Shown: piece by piece, positions 37,460 to 46,571 of the stretch
How positions within the stretch are numbered: the stretch's first letter is position 1
How the letters are laid out: each line of letters begins with the position of its first letter
NCBI RefSeq assembly: GCF_007954585.1
Contig: NZ_CP042382.1
Span: 1,302,001-1,366,000, forward strand
Reading direction: 5' to 3'
Length of the DNA stretch: 64,000 bases
DNA from: Pistricoccus aurantiacus
GTDB lineage: Bacteria > Pseudomonadota > Gammaproteobacteria > Pseudomonadales > Halomonadaceae
Made by a program: the position numbers and the translations under genes
Notes under the pieces: generated by a model
The model's input: the letters and a program-made list of their open reading frames with translations, nothing else
Told to the model about the DNA's origin: nothing
The model's database searches: none

Positions 37460-38709
37460 GACGTTCTTCCTTGAGAGTGGGGTAGCCCTTCAAGAATCGC
37501 TGCCAAAATGGAGCGGGCAAGCATTGCCTTGGTGGTGGCGGGAAAGTGGCGCTGTGCCGCCTCGCCGTCGGCGTCTCGCCATAATAGAAGCGCGGCGTTG
37601 TGGTCGGAGCCGAAGCCTAAGCCCTGCTGGGACACGTCGTTGGCGACGATCATGTCCAGTTTCTTGCGCTGGAGCTTGTCCCGGGCGTGGCTCTCGAGGT
37701 TCTGGGTTTCCGCGGCGAAGCCTACCAGATAGGGGCGCTTTTCCTGCATGGCGCCGATCTCGGCGATGATATCCGGATTCTTGACCAGTTTGAGGGTCAG
37801 GCCCTCCTGATCGTCGGTCTTCTTGATCTTGTGCTCACTGACGGTTTCCGCTCGGTAATCCGCCACCGCGGCGCAGCCGATAAAGACATCGCTTTGCCGA
37901 GCCAGGCGCAGGGCGGCTTCATGCATCTCTCGGGCGCTTTCCACGTCGATACGCTCGACCCCCGGCGGGGTTTCCAGCGCTACCGGGCCGCTGATCAGTT
38001 TAACCCTGGCGCCGAGATCCGCAGCGGCTCGGGCCAAGGCGTAGCCCATCTTGCCGGAGCTGTGATTGGACAGATAGCGCACCGGATCCAGAAGCTCCCG
38101 GGTGGGGCCGGCGGTCAGGGTAATACTCAGGCCGCGAGCGTCAAGAGAGTCAGCGGGAGCGGCCTCGGGCGACTTAAACAACTCCTCCATGATCGCTTCC
38201 GGTTCGAGCATCCGTCCCGGGCCGATATCCCCGCAGGCCTGATCACCGGCGTCCGGCCCCAGCAGTTGCCAGCCGTCTTCCTGCAATTGGCGGGCATTGC
38301 GTCGGGTCGCCACGTGGCGCCACATGGCTTGATTCATGGCCGGCGCCATCACGCAGCGTGCATCGCTTGCCAGGCATAGCGTGGTGAGCAGGTCGTCCGC
38401 CTGGCCTTGGGCGAGCCGCGCCATCAGGTCCGCGGTGGCCGGGGCGATCAGGATGATTTCCGCCCAGCGGGCCAGTTCGATATGCCCCATGCCGGCTTCC
38501 GCTCCAGGATCGAGCAAGGATGTTCGTACTGCCTCACCGGTCAGCGCCTGCAGGGTCAAGGGAGTGATAAAGGCCTGAGCGCCTTCCGTCATGATCACTC
38601 TCACCTCGCAGCCGGCTTTCTTCAACAGGCGAGCCAGATGGGCGCTCTTGTAGGCGGCGATACCGGCGCTGATGCCAAGCAGCACACGTCGGCCAAGCGG
38701 TGATGTCAT
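37456..38709 (-). CDS. coaBC: Bifunctional CoaBC (phosphopantothenoylcysteine synthetase/decarboxylase)
   Basis: Two consecutive steps of coenzyme A synthesis in one 417-residue protein. The N-terminal flavoprotein decarboxylase has the start [20 protein letters not shown], the PAMN motif ([11 protein letters not shown]) and [11 protein letters not shown]. The C-terminal synthetase has [20 protein letters not shown] and [10 protein letters not shown]. It is divergent from radC across a 144-nt promoter region and leads the dut-algC-argB genes. Confidence 0.97.
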   Translation of the reverse strand: MTSPLGRRVLLGISAGIAAYKSAHLARLLKKAGCEVRVIMTEGAQAFITPLTLQALTGEAVRTSLLDPGAEAGMGHIELARWAEIILIAPATADLMARLAQGQADDLLTTLCLASDARCVMAPAMNQAMWRHVATRRNARQLQEDGWQLLGPDAGDQACGDIGPGRMLEPEAIMEELFKSPEAAPADSLDARGLSITLTAGPTRELLDPVRYLSNHSSGKMGYALARAAADLGARVKLISGPVALETPPGVERIDVESAREMHEAALRLARQSDVFIGCAAVADYRAETVSEHKIKKTDDQEGLTLKLVKNPDIIAEIGAMQEKRPYLVGFAAETQNLESHARDKLQRKKLDMIVANDVSQQGLGFGSDHNAALLLWRDADGEAAQRHFPATTKAMLARSILAAILEGLPHSQGRTS

Positions 38710-38853
38710 GGTGGTTTTCCACAGGAAAATTTGCTTCCTACTTTACCATCGCGATGAAAATTTTGGGTAATCCGCGCCAAGGGAAAAGAAAAAAGATACT
38801 ATAAGTAACATAAAGAACAATTTAGTTACATTCGGTGGTCATGGGAGTTGAAT

Positions 38854-39528
38854 ATGGCGATTCGAGACTGGCCGGAAGGGGAGCGGCCACGGGAAAAACT
38901 GCTTACCCTGGGGCCACTTGGGCTCTCCGATGCAGAACTGCTGGCGATCTTTTTGCGGGTTGGCGTGAAGGGACGCTCTGCGGTGGACCTGGCCCGGGAT
39001 CTGCTGGCCAGCTTCGGCGGCTTGCGTCAGCTGCTGGAAGCGGACCAGCGGCGTTTCTGCGCCGAGCATGGTCTGGGAACCGCCAAGTATGCTCAGCTGC
39101 AGGCGGTGCTTGAGCTTTCCCGACGGCACCTGGCAAGCCAGCTTGAGCGCGGCGGCGCGCTGACGTCTCCCGCCCTGGTGCGAGCCTATCTGGTGGCGCA
39201 GATGCGCCATCTCGGCCACGAGGAGTTCGCCGCGCTGTTTCTCGATACCCAGAACCGGGTCATCCGCTTCGAATCCCTGTTTCGCGGCACCCTGGACAGC
39301 GCCTCCGTGTATCCTCGGGAAGTCGCCCGCCGAGCGCTCGATCTGAGGGCCGGCGCGATCATCTTCGCTCATAACCATCCTTCCGGCGTGGCCGAGCCCA
39401 GCGGCGCGGACCGGCGCATCACCGACCGGCTCAAGTCCGCGCTGGAGCTGTTCGAGATTCGCGTACTGGATCATTTCGTGGTGGGAGACGGAGAAGTCGT
39501 TTCCTTTGCGGAGCGCGGCTGGCTCTAG
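38854..39528 (+). CDS. radC: RadC/YeeS-family JAB-domain protein
   Basis: A 224-residue protein with an N-terminal helix-hairpin-helix-like region and a C-terminal JAB/MPN metal domain. The zinc motif is [20 protein letters not shown] and [14 protein letters not shown] gives the upstream Glu region. The old name refers to a repair phenotype later attributed to another gene, so its function is unknown. ATG 38854 has GGGAG 6 nt upstream, better than the TTG at 38848. It is upstream of rpmBG, as is usual. Confidence 0.92.
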   Translation: MAIRDWPEGERPREKLLTLGPLGLSDAELLAIFLRVGVKGRSAVDLARDLLASFGGLRQLLEADQRRFCAEHGLGTAKYAQLQAVLELSRRHLASQLERGGALTSPALVRAYLVAQMRHLGHEEFAALFLDTQNRVIRFESLFRGTLDSASVYPREVARRALDLRAGAIIFAHNHPSGVAEPSGADRRITDRLKSALELFEIRVLDHFVVGDGEVVSFAERGWL

Positions 39529-39571
39529 CTCGCTAGATCATGAAACAGGTTCTATGGAGATATGGTTCTAC

Positions 39572-39600
39572 TTGTGGATTTTCGTGCGCTCTGGTATAAA
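39572..39600 (+). promoter_or_regulatory. Sigma-70 promoter of rpmBG
   Basis: TTGTGG (39572-39577), exactly 17 nt, then TATAAA (39595-39600). It lies in the radC-rpmB gap and implies a 5' leader of about 140 nt before rpmB. Confidence 0.7.
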
Positions 39601-39743
39601 GTGCACCCTTTAGTTTCCCTTGGGTTGAATAAGGGGCAGCAAGGCGGTAACAACCGCTGACCTTATCGGGCTGCTCTACGCCGGACTCGCAACCGGAATA
39701 CCCGACAGGTTTGAACAACACGCCAAGCGGTTGGAGGCTTCTC

Positions 39744-39980
39744 ATGTCCAAAGTATGTCAGGTTACCGGCAAGCGTCCGGTGACTGGTAACAATGTTTCC
39801 CACTCCCAGCGCAAGACCCGCCGTCGCTTCTTGCCGAACCTGCACTCCCACCGTTTCTGGGTGGAGTCCGAGAACCGCTTCGTCAGGCTGCGCGTTTCCT
39901 CCAAGGGCATGCGTATCATCGACAAGAAGGGCATTGACGCGGTGCTGAGCGACATGCGCAAGCGCGGCGAGAAAATCTGA
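39744..39980 (+). CDS. rpmB: Large-subunit ribosomal protein bL28
   Basis: A 78-residue basic protein: [20 protein letters not shown] and [16 protein letters not shown] match bL28 throughout. ATG 39744 follows TTGGAGGC. Paired with rpmG 30 nt downstream, as in most gammaproteobacteria. Confidence 0.98.
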   Translation: MSKVCQVTGKRPVTGNNVSHSQRKTRRRFLPNLHSHRFWVESENRFVRLRVSSKGMRIIDKKGIDAVLSDMRKRGEKI

Positions 39981-40010
39981 GACCGCCTACCATTGAGGGA
40001 GTGAGCCATC

Positions 40011-40166
40011 ATGCGTGACAAGATCAAGTTGGTGTCCAGTGCCGGTACCGGCCATTTCTACACCACCGACAAGAACAAGCGTAATACCCCGGACAAGCTT
40101 GAATTCAAGAAGTATGATCCGGTGGTGCGCAAGCATGTCATGTACAAGGAAGCCAAGATCAAGTAA
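40011..40166 (+). CDS. rpmG: Large-subunit ribosomal protein bL33
   Basis: A 51-residue protein: [20 protein letters not shown] at the start and [16 protein letters not shown] at the end. It is the zinc-free (C-minus) form with no CxxC pairs. ATG 40011 follows GAGGGAGTGAG. It is followed by a terminator. Confidence 0.97.
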   Translation: MRDKIKLVSSAGTGHFYTTDKNKRNTPDKLEFKKYDPVVRKHVMYKEAKIK

Positions 40167-40201
40167 ATCTTGACGGCTCCTTCCAGGCGCAAGCCTGTCC
40201 G

Positions 40202-40226
40202 AGAACCCGGCCCCGTGCCGGGTTCT
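40202..40226 (+). terminator. Terminator after rpmG
   Basis: AGAACCCGG pairs with CCGGGTTCT (9 bp) around CCCCGTG, followed by T-G-C-G; the T-tract is short, but its place 36 nt after the rpmBG operon is typical. Confidence 0.7.
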
Positions 40227-40304
40227 TGCGTAGCAAGAGATAAAAGCGGGAAACAAAAGCGCGAGGAAAACGTGAAGAAAACGTGAAGATCAGGATGCCT
40301 GCCC

Positions 40305-41138
40305 ATGCCTGAATTGCCGGAAGTTGAAACCACTCGTCGTGGTATCGCGCCCTATGTGGAGGGTCGGGAAATCAGCGAGGTCGTCCTGCGCCAGCGCAGC
40401 TTTCGGGTACCGGTGCCGGAGGGACTGGAGAATGCTTTGGTCGGTCGGCGCGTCGGCACGCTTTCCCGGAGGGCCAAGTATCTGCTGGTTCCACTGGAAC
40501 CCAGAGAGGGGGAAGAGCCCGCGACGCTTCTCTGGCATCTGGGCATGTCCGGCAGCCTGCGCATCGTCAATCTGGGCGAACCTCCCAGAAAGCACGACCA
40601 TATCGATCTGGTGATGGATGGCGGACGGGTGCTGCGCTATCACGATCCCCGGCGCTTCGGTTTCGTCGATTGGCTAAAGGGCACTGTCGACAGCGACTCG
40701 CGCCTGGCTCGGCTGGGGCCCGAGCCCCTTTCCGAGACTTTCGATGGCGAACGGCTCTACCGGCTTTCTCGTGGCCGGCGCTTGGCGGTCAAGCCTTTCC
40801 TGATGGATAACGCCGTGGTGGTGGGGGTCGGCAATATCTACGCCAGCGAAGCGCTGTTCCTGGCGGGTATCGATCCGCGCCGAGAGGCGGGGCGCATCGC
40901 TCGGGAACGTTACGACCGGCTGGCGGCGGCGGTGAAGGAAGTGCTGACGGCGGCCATCACCCAGGGCGGCACGACCCTGCGGGACTTCGTCAGCGGCACC
41001 GGGGAGCCGGGCTACTTCGCCCAGCGGCTCAACGTCTACGGCCGCGCCGGGTTGCCCTGCCGGCGCTGCGGCGCCGAGCTGCGGGCGGTGACGCTGGGGC
41101 AGCGGGCCAGCGTGTTCTGCCGTATCTGCCAGTCCTAG
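40305..41138 (+). CDS. mutM: Formamidopyrimidine-DNA glycosylase (MutM/Fpg)
   Basis: Removes 8-oxoguanine and FaPy lesions by glycosylase and beta-delta lyase action; 277 residues. The catalytic proline and glutamate are in [13 protein letters not shown], the lysine in SRRAKYLL, the H2TH region in [17 protein letters not shown], and the C-terminal zinc finger is CRRCG...CRIC. It follows the rpmBG terminator, the order seen in E. coli and Pseudomonas. Confidence 0.97.
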   Translation: MPELPEVETTRRGIAPYVEGREISEVVLRQRSFRVPVPEGLENALVGRRVGTLSRRAKYLLVPLEPREGEEPATLLWHLGMSGSLRIVNLGEPPRKHDHIDLVMDGGRVLRYHDPRRFGFVDWLKGTVDSDSRLARLGPEPLSETFDGERLYRLSRGRRLAVKPFLMDNAVVVGVGNIYASEALFLAGIDPRREAGRIARERYDRLAAAVKEVLTAAITQGGTTLRDFVSGTGEPGYFAQRLNVYGRAGLPCRRCGAELRAVTLGQRASVFCRICQS

Positions 41139-41219
41139 GTCGATCGGCCTTGAGGACAGCATCATTAGGGTGCGATAGACTAACCCCCTGTATTGCTCCC
41201 ATTCGTGTCGGAGAGTCTC

Positions 41220-42410
41220 GTGATTCAACGCTTGCGCCTGAAACCCAACGCCGACCGTCGCCTCAAGGCGGGACATCTGTGGCTGTATTCCAATGAGATC
41301 GATGTCCAGGCCACGCCGCTCAAGTCCATCAAGCCCGGGGCTCGGGCGGTGGTCGAAGCCGCCAACGGCAAGCCCATGGGTATCGCCTACGTCAATCCCA
41401 ACTCGCTGATCTGCGCCCGGGTGGTCACTCGCAATCCGGATCTGCGTCTCGATCGTTCTCTGCTGGTACACCGCTTCAACCAGGCGCTTGGCCTGCGCAA
41501 GAGGCTGTTCGACAAGCCTTATTACCGAATGATCAATAGCGAAGGCGATCTGCTGCCGGGGCTGATCATCGACCGCTTCGACGATGTGCTGGTGGTGCGA
41601 CTCAACACCCTGGGCATGGAGCTGGCGGGTCAGGACGTCATCGAAGCGCTGGATCAGGTGCTTTCCCCCCGGGTCATCGTGTTCAAGAATGACTCCACCG
41701 GTCGTCGTCGCGAACAGCTTGAGTCCAAAGTCGAAGTGGTCAAGGGCGAACTGACGGAGCCGGTCATCGTCGAGGAAAACGGCGTGCGTTTCAGCGTGCC
41801 GGTGCTGGATGGCAAGCGCACCGGCTGGTTTTTCGATCATCGCAGCAATCGCGCCTGGCTCAACGCCTTTGTAAAGGACAAGCGGGTACTGGATGTCTAC
41901 AGCTATACCGGCTCTTGGGGCGTGCAGGCGGCGACCCATGGCGCCAGTCAGGTGTTGTGCATCGACAACGATGCCCAGGCGCTGAACGGAGCGCGGGAAA
42001 ATGCCGCGCTCAACGACGTTGAAGACCGGGTGAGTGTCCTCGAGGAAGACGCTTTTGAAGCCTTGGCCGCGCTCAAGACGGAAGGCGAACGCTTCGATGT
42101 GGTGATTCTCGATCCGCCGCCCTTCATTCGCCGTCGCAAAGATGTCACTCGGGGTGAGCGTGCCTACGGCCAGTTGAACCGGGAAGCCATTCGCTTGCTG
42201 AGCAACGATAGCCTGCTGCTGAGTGCTTCGAGTTCTCTGCATTTGAGCATGGATCGCCTGACCGAATGCGTGCGCGGCGCGTTGCGCCATCAGGATCGCA
42301 ATGGCCAGATAATCTTCCAGGGCCATCAAGGACCGGATCATCCGATCCACCCGGCCATCCCGGAAACCGCGTACTTGAAGGCCTTGGGCGTGAGGGTGTT
42401 CCGAGATTGA
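41220..42410 (+). CDS. rlmI: RlmI-type 23S rRNA (cytosine-C5)-methyltransferase
   Basis: PUA-plus-methyltransferase protein of 396 residues, the same length as E. coli RlmI (m5C1962). The N-terminal PUA has RRLKAGHLWLYSNEI, the SAM loop is VLDVYSYTGSWGVQAA and motif IV is VILDPPPFIRR. Where E. coli RlmI reads S-C-S near the C-terminus, this protein reads SASSSLHLS, so the expected nucleophile Cys appears to be Ser (codon AGT at 42231). GTG 41220 has GGAG upstream and matches the family length. Confidence 0.88.
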   Translation: MIQRLRLKPNADRRLKAGHLWLYSNEIDVQATPLKSIKPGARAVVEAANGKPMGIAYVNPNSLICARVVTRNPDLRLDRSLLVHRFNQALGLRKRLFDKPYYRMINSEGDLLPGLIIDRFDDVLVVRLNTLGMELAGQDVIEALDQVLSPRVIVFKNDSTGRRREQLESKVEVVKGELTEPVIVEENGVRFSVPVLDGKRTGWFFDHRSNRAWLNAFVKDKRVLDVYSYTGSWGVQAATHGASQVLCIDNDAQALNGARENAALNDVEDRVSVLEEDAFEALAALKTEGERFDVVILDPPPFIRRRKDVTRGERAYGQLNREAIRLLSNDSLLLSASSSLHLSMDRLTECVRGALRHQDRNGQIIFQGHQGPDHPIHPAIPETAYLKALGVRVFRD

Positions 42411-42462
42411 TGCCTTGTCATGTCAATCAGCATCACATGCCAATGAGCGAGCCGGTCGCGCC

Positions 42463-42792
42463 ATGACGCCGGGTTTCGTGCGGGTGTTCTCCCATTCCAA
42501 CGCCTTGCTGGTCAGCCATGTATTCAACGTGCTGCAGGCGGCGGGTCTGGCGTCGGAGTTGCGCAACCTGACTCTGAGCGGCGGAGCGGGGGAGTTGCCG
42601 ATCAACGAGTGCGAGCCGGAAGTGTGGGTGGCGCCGCACAATCTCGAGCGCGCCGGGATATTGGTGCATGAAGCATTGAGCGGCCCCAGTCGGGTCCAGC
42701 CGGACTGGCTCTGCCCGGGCTGTGGTGAGCGCCTGGCCGGCGTCTTCGATACCTGCTGGCGATGCGGTATGACCATCGAGGAGCTGCGATGA
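42463..42792 (+). CDS. DUF2007 protein with C-terminal zinc ribbon
   Basis: A 110-residue protein with an N-terminal DUF2007 region (RVFSHSNALLVSHVFNVLQA, a GlnB-like ferredoxin fold) and a C-terminal zinc ribbon (CPGCGERLAGVFDTCWRCG). DUF2007 proteins are called putative signal-transducing proteins without proven roles. ATG 42463 is the first family-like start. It overlaps the thioesterase start by 4 nt (ATGA) and follows rlmI by 52 nt. Confidence 0.82.
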   Translation: MTPGFVRVFSHSNALLVSHVFNVLQAAGLASELRNLTLSGGAGELPINECEPEVWVAPHNLERAGILVHEALSGPSRVQPDWLCPGCGERLAGVFDTCWRCGMTIEELR

Positions 42793-43223
42793 GCTGGGAT
42801 CTGCCGGACCCCTGTGTGATTCCGCTTGAAGTGGATGCTAACGCCATCGACGAATATGGCCACGCCAACAACGCGGAATACCTGCGCTGGGTGCAGCAGG
42901 CAAGCTGGGCCCACTCCGCTTCCCTGGGCCTCGATCTGGCCCGCTATCGCGTGCTGGATAGGGCCATGGTGGTGCATCGCCACGAGCTCGATTATCTGGC
43001 TCCGGCGTTTCTCGGTGACCGGCTGGAAATGGCGACCTGGATCGTCGAGGTGGGGCGCCTGGTGCTTGTTCGTCGCTTTCAACTGCGCCGCCGGACGGAC
43101 GGCATAACCTTGCTGCGAGCGCGTACTCGCTATGCCTGCATCGCGCTTTCCAGCGGCCGCGCAAGAAGGGTTCCCGAGGAATACCTGATGGCTTATGGGC
43201 GCGTGCGAGTCGACGAGGCGTGA
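42789..43223 (+). CDS. Acyl-CoA thioesterase of the 4HBT/YbgC type
   Basis: Hot-dog-fold protein of 144 residues. VDANAIDEYGHANNAEYLRW is the YbgC-like active-site segment with the conserved Asp/His/Asn, and ELDYLAPAFLGDRLEMATWI the second strand set. Likely hydrolyses a small acyl-CoA; the substrate is unknown. ATG 42789 is translationally coupled to the DUF2007 gene. Confidence 0.86.
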   Translation: MSWDLPDPCVIPLEVDANAIDEYGHANNAEYLRWVQQASWAHSASLGLDLARYRVLDRAMVVHRHELDYLAPAFLGDRLEMATWIVEVGRLVLVRRFQLRRRTDGITLLRARTRYACIALSSGRARRVPEEYLMAYGRVRVDEA

Positions 43224-43329
43224 ATCTCGGGCCACTGCTGCCCCGGTCGCCTTGCCGAGAGCGGCGCGTTACACTGAACACTCTCAATTTAGCTTCTTGC
43301 TTTTCACGTCAGCGGATCACCCCACCTTC

Positions 43330-44343
43330 ATGAACAAGACTCGCGTTCTTACCGGAATCACCACCACCGGCACGCCACATCTTGGCAACTATGTCGGCGC
43401 CATCAAGCCCGCCATCGAGGCTAGCCAGGATCCCAACGTTCGCTCCTATTATTTCCTCGCGGACCTGCACGCCTTGATCAAGAGTCAGGATCCCCAGCGG
43501 ATACGGGATTCGCGGCTGGAAATCGCCGCCACCTGGCTGGCCCTGGGGCTGGATACGGATAACGCCGTCTTCTATCGCCAGTCGGATATTCCCGAGATTC
43601 CCGAGCTGACCTGGCTTTTGTCCTGTGTCTGCGCAAAAGGGTTGATGAATCGCGCCCATGCCTACAAGGCGGCGGTGGCGGAGAACGAGGCCGCGGGCAA
43701 CCAAGATCCGGACAGGGGAGTCACCATGGGGCTGTTCGGCTATCCGGTGCTGATGGCCGCGGATATCCTGATGTTCAACGCACACAAGGTGCCGGTGGGT
43801 CGCGATCAGGTGCAGCATCTGGAAATGGCGCGAGATATCGCCGGTCGCTTCAATCATCTCTATCGCGGCGAGTACTTTACCGCGCCTCAGGCGGTGGTGG
43901 ATGAGCATGTCGAGGTGCTCGGTGGCCTGGACGGGCGCAAGATGTCAAAGAGCTACAACAACACCATTCCGCTGTTCGTGTCAGAAAAGAAGCTTCTGAA
44001 GCTGATTCGCAAGATCAAGACCAATTCTCTGGAGCCCGGACAGCCCAAGGATCCACAGGGCTGCACGATTTTTCAGATTTACCGCGCTTTTGCCACTCGC
44101 GAACAGAGTGAAGCCATGCGCCGACGCTACGTCGAGGGTATCGGCTGGGGCGACGCGAAGAACGAACTGTTCGAATTGCTCAACGCCCAGCTACGCGATC
44201 CCCGCGAACGCTATCAGGCCCTGATGGAAGACCCGGCGTACATCGAACGAGTGCTGGCGAAAGGCGCTGAGAAGGCCCGGGCGGAGGCGGCGCCTTTCAT
44301 GGATCGATTGAGACAGGTCGTGGGGCTGGGACGGTTTGTTTGA
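43330..44343 (+). CDS. trpS: Tryptophanyl-tRNA synthetase
   Basis: Class I synthetase of 337 residues. The HIGH-equivalent is in TGTPHLGNYVGAIKP, the KMSKS loop in LDGRKMSKSYNN, and YYFLADLHALI forms the Trp pocket region. ATG 43330 gives the family start; the longer ORF upstream is not conserved. It is about 107 nt after the thioesterase gene and may share its transcript. Confidence 0.97.
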   Translation: MNKTRVLTGITTTGTPHLGNYVGAIKPAIEASQDPNVRSYYFLADLHALIKSQDPQRIRDSRLEIAATWLALGLDTDNAVFYRQSDIPEIPELTWLLSCVCAKGLMNRAHAYKAAVAENEAAGNQDPDRGVTMGLFGYPVLMAADILMFNAHKVPVGRDQVQHLEMARDIAGRFNHLYRGEYFTAPQAVVDEHVEVLGGLDGRKMSKSYNNTIPLFVSEKKLLKLIRKIKTNSLEPGQPKDPQGCTIFQIYRAFATREQSEAMRRRYVEGIGWGDAKNELFELLNAQLRDPRERYQALMEDPAYIERVLAKGAEKARAEAAPFMDRLRQVVGLGRFV

Positions 44344-44465
44344 TCGATTCATTTATTACCTTTTTGAATAGATATGGATTTTTAAATACTTTTTAGTCAT
44401 GACCAGGGTTCGCTATTCTCTAGGTTAACCAGGCCGCTCGGCCTTTTCTGCCCAGAGGAGCTCCC

Positions 44466-44708
44466 ATGAAAAAGCACTTCGAACTCGAGAAACCTCCCGC
44501 TTCGCTTCCTTATCCCCTGGTGGGTGCGATTGCGCTGATGCTCGGCATGCTGGCGTTGGGTAATCATCTCGGTTGGCGCCCGGGCATGGCGATGCTGCTG
44601 GGCGCCGCCGTCTTTTTGCTGCTCTACGGTGCGACTGTCGTATTCGCTGGCGTCCGGCGCGGGGCATCGGCCAATGCCGAGAGTGCGATGTGCAAGCCCG
44701 ACGGCTGA
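44466..44708 (+). CDS. Small two-helix membrane protein, unknown
   Basis: An 80-residue protein with two hydrophobic segments (about 15-34, YPLVGAIALMLGMLALGN, and 39-62, GMAMLLGAAVFLLLYGATVV) linked by a short turn, and a polar tail. GAGGAG lies 5 nt before the ATG, a strong ribosome site. No family recognised. It stands between trpS and the malic enzyme gene. Confidence 0.7.
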   Translation: MKKHFELEKPPASLPYPLVGAIALMLGMLALGNHLGWRPGMAMLLGAAVFLLLYGATVVFAGVRRGASANAESAMCKPDG

Positions 44709-44800
44709 TGGCGGCACTGTCTTTTTCATGTGGCGTGCTAAAGTAGGAGGCGAGATGCCGCAGGGCATTGCGGGCCCGCCTTCCTTAGCTATCGCACGAG

Positions 44801-46489
44801 ATGAATATGACCATCGAAGCCAAACGCCCTCTCTATATTCCCTACGCCGGCCCTTCCCTGCTGGAAATGCCGTTGCTTAACAAGGGTAGTGCCTTCAGTC
44901 TGGCGGAGCGAAGAGCCTTCAATCTCGACGGGCTCTTGCCGCGCAACGTGGAAACCATCGAAGAGCAGCTGGAGCGCGCCTATCGCCAGTACCGCCAATG
45001 TCGTAGCGATCTGGACAAGCACGTTTATCTGCGCGCCATTCAAGACGACAACGAGACGCTGTTCTATCGGCTGCTGGAAGAGCACCTGGAAGAGATGCTG
45101 CCGATCATCTATACCCCGACGGTGGGGGAGGCCTGCGAGGAGTTTTCCAATATCTATCGTAATCACCGGGGCCTGTTCGTTTCCTATCCGGATCGGGACA
45201 GCATGGACGATATCCTGCGCTGTTCCATCCGGGACAAGGTGAAGGTCATCGTGGTCACGGATGGGGAGCGCATCCTTGGGCTTGGGGATCAGGGCATCGG
45301 CGGCATGGGCATCCCTATCGGCAAGCTGTCGCTCTATACTGCCTGTGGCGGCATCAGCCCCGCCTATACCCAGCCGATCATGCTGGATGTGGGGACCAAC
45401 AACCAGGTGCTGCTTGATGATCCCATGTACATGGGCTGGCGCCACAAGCGGATCAGCCAGGAAGAATACAATGCGTTTCTCGAGGATTTCATCGCTGCGG
45501 TGAAGCGTCGCTGGCCCGGCGTATTGCTGCAGTTCGAGGATTTCGCCCAGACCAACGCCATGCCGCTTCTCGAGCGTTATCGAAACAAGCTGTGCTGCTT
45601 CAACGACGATATCCAGGGCACCGCCACAGTCTGCGTGGGGACCCTGATGGCCTCCTGCAAGGCGCGCAGTCAGAAGGTGAGCGATCAGCGCATCGTTTTC
45701 GTCGGCGCCGGCTCCGCGGGCTGCGGTATCGCCGAGCAGATCATCGTCGCCATGGTGGCGGAGGGCTCGGACGAAAAGGAGGCCAGAAAGCGTATCTACA
45801 TGGTGGATCGCTATGGCCTCCTGGTCAGTGATATGGGAGGACTGTGGAGTTTTCAGCAGCGACTGGCCCACGACCCGGAGGAGATCCAGCACTGGGAAGA
45901 TGCCAGCCTGCTCAGCGTGGTCAAGCAGATCAAGCCCACCATCCTGATCGGGGTTTCCGGCCAGCGCGGACTGTTCAACGAGACCGTGATCAAGGCCATG
46001 CACGAGGGCTGCGCCGAACCCGTGGTGATGCCGCTTTCCAATCCGACGTCTCGAGTCGAGGCGACCCCGGAGGAGGTGCTTACCTGGACAAACGGTGAGG
46101 CGATGGTCGCCACCGGCAGCCCCTTCGATCCGGTCATCCTGCATGGCAAGACCCATGCCATCGCCCAGTGCAACAACGCCTATATCTTTCCGGGCATCGG
46201 CCTGGGGGTCGTGGCCTGCGGCGCGCGGCGCGTTACCGACAATATGCTGATGGCCGCCTCCAACGCCTTGGCCAAGCACGCCCCCATCGTCAAGTACGGT
46301 GAAGGCGCCTTGCTCCCGGCGCTTAGCGATATTCGCGAGATCAGCAAGCACATTGCCTTCGACGTGGCCAAGCAGGCTCAGGAAGACAATGTGGTGCCGA
46401 TGAAAAGCGATGATGACGTTCTATGGAAATCCATCGCCCGCAACGTCTGGCAGCCAAGCTATCGGGAATATCGCCGTCGGGCCTACTGA
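44801..46489 (+). CDS. maeA: NAD-dependent malic enzyme
   Basis: Oxidative decarboxylation of malate to pyruvate and CO2, 562 residues, as in E. coli MaeA/SfcA. The malic signature regions are [39 protein letters not shown] and FNDDIQGTA; the NAD loop is [16 protein letters not shown]; and [16 protein letters not shown] follows. The start could be ATG 44801 or the ATG two codons later; neither has a strong SD. A terminator separates it from the convergent acnA. Confidence 0.95.
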   Translation: MNMTIEAKRPLYIPYAGPSLLEMPLLNKGSAFSLAERRAFNLDGLLPRNVETIEEQLERAYRQYRQCRSDLDKHVYLRAIQDDNETLFYRLLEEHLEEMLPIIYTPTVGEACEEFSNIYRNHRGLFVSYPDRDSMDDILRCSIRDKVKVIVVTDGERILGLGDQGIGGMGIPIGKLSLYTACGGISPAYTQPIMLDVGTNNQVLLDDPMYMGWRHKRISQEEYNAFLEDFIAAVKRRWPGVLLQFEDFAQTNAMPLLERYRNKLCCFNDDIQGTATVCVGTLMASCKARSQKVSDQRIVFVGAGSAGCGIAEQIIVAMVAEGSDEKEARKRIYMVDRYGLLVSDMGGLWSFQQRLAHDPEEIQHWEDASLLSVVKQIKPTILIGVSGQRGLFNETVIKAMHEGCAEPVVMPLSNPTSRVEATPEEVLTWTNGEAMVATGSPFDPVILHGKTHAIAQCNNAYIFPGIGLGVVACGARRVTDNMLMAASNALAKHAPIVKYGEGALLPALSDIREISKHIAFDVAKQAQEDNVVPMKSDDDVLWKSIARNVWQPSYREYRRRAY

Positions 46490-46520
46490 TATCGAACTTG
46501 AGCTAGAGAATACAAAGGAA

Positions 46521-46543
46521 AACCCCGCCGTGATGGCGGGGTT
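46521..46543. terminator. Bidirectional terminator between maeA and acnA
   Basis: AACCCCGCC and GGCGGGGTT form a perfect 9-bp stem around a 5-nt loop, with A-rich bases on the left and T-rich (GCGTTTC) on the right, between convergent genes. Confidence 0.85.
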
Positions 46544-46571
46544 CGCGTTTCAGTAGTGATCGAAAGCGCGA

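Noticed and set aside
40674-42350. A 558-codon minus-strand ORF over mutM and rlmI
   Set aside because: Antisense shadow of two well-supported genes, His/Arg-rich with no recognisable motif.
44789-46351. A 520-codon minus-strand ORF over maeA
   Set aside because: Antisense shadow of the malic enzyme; no family features.
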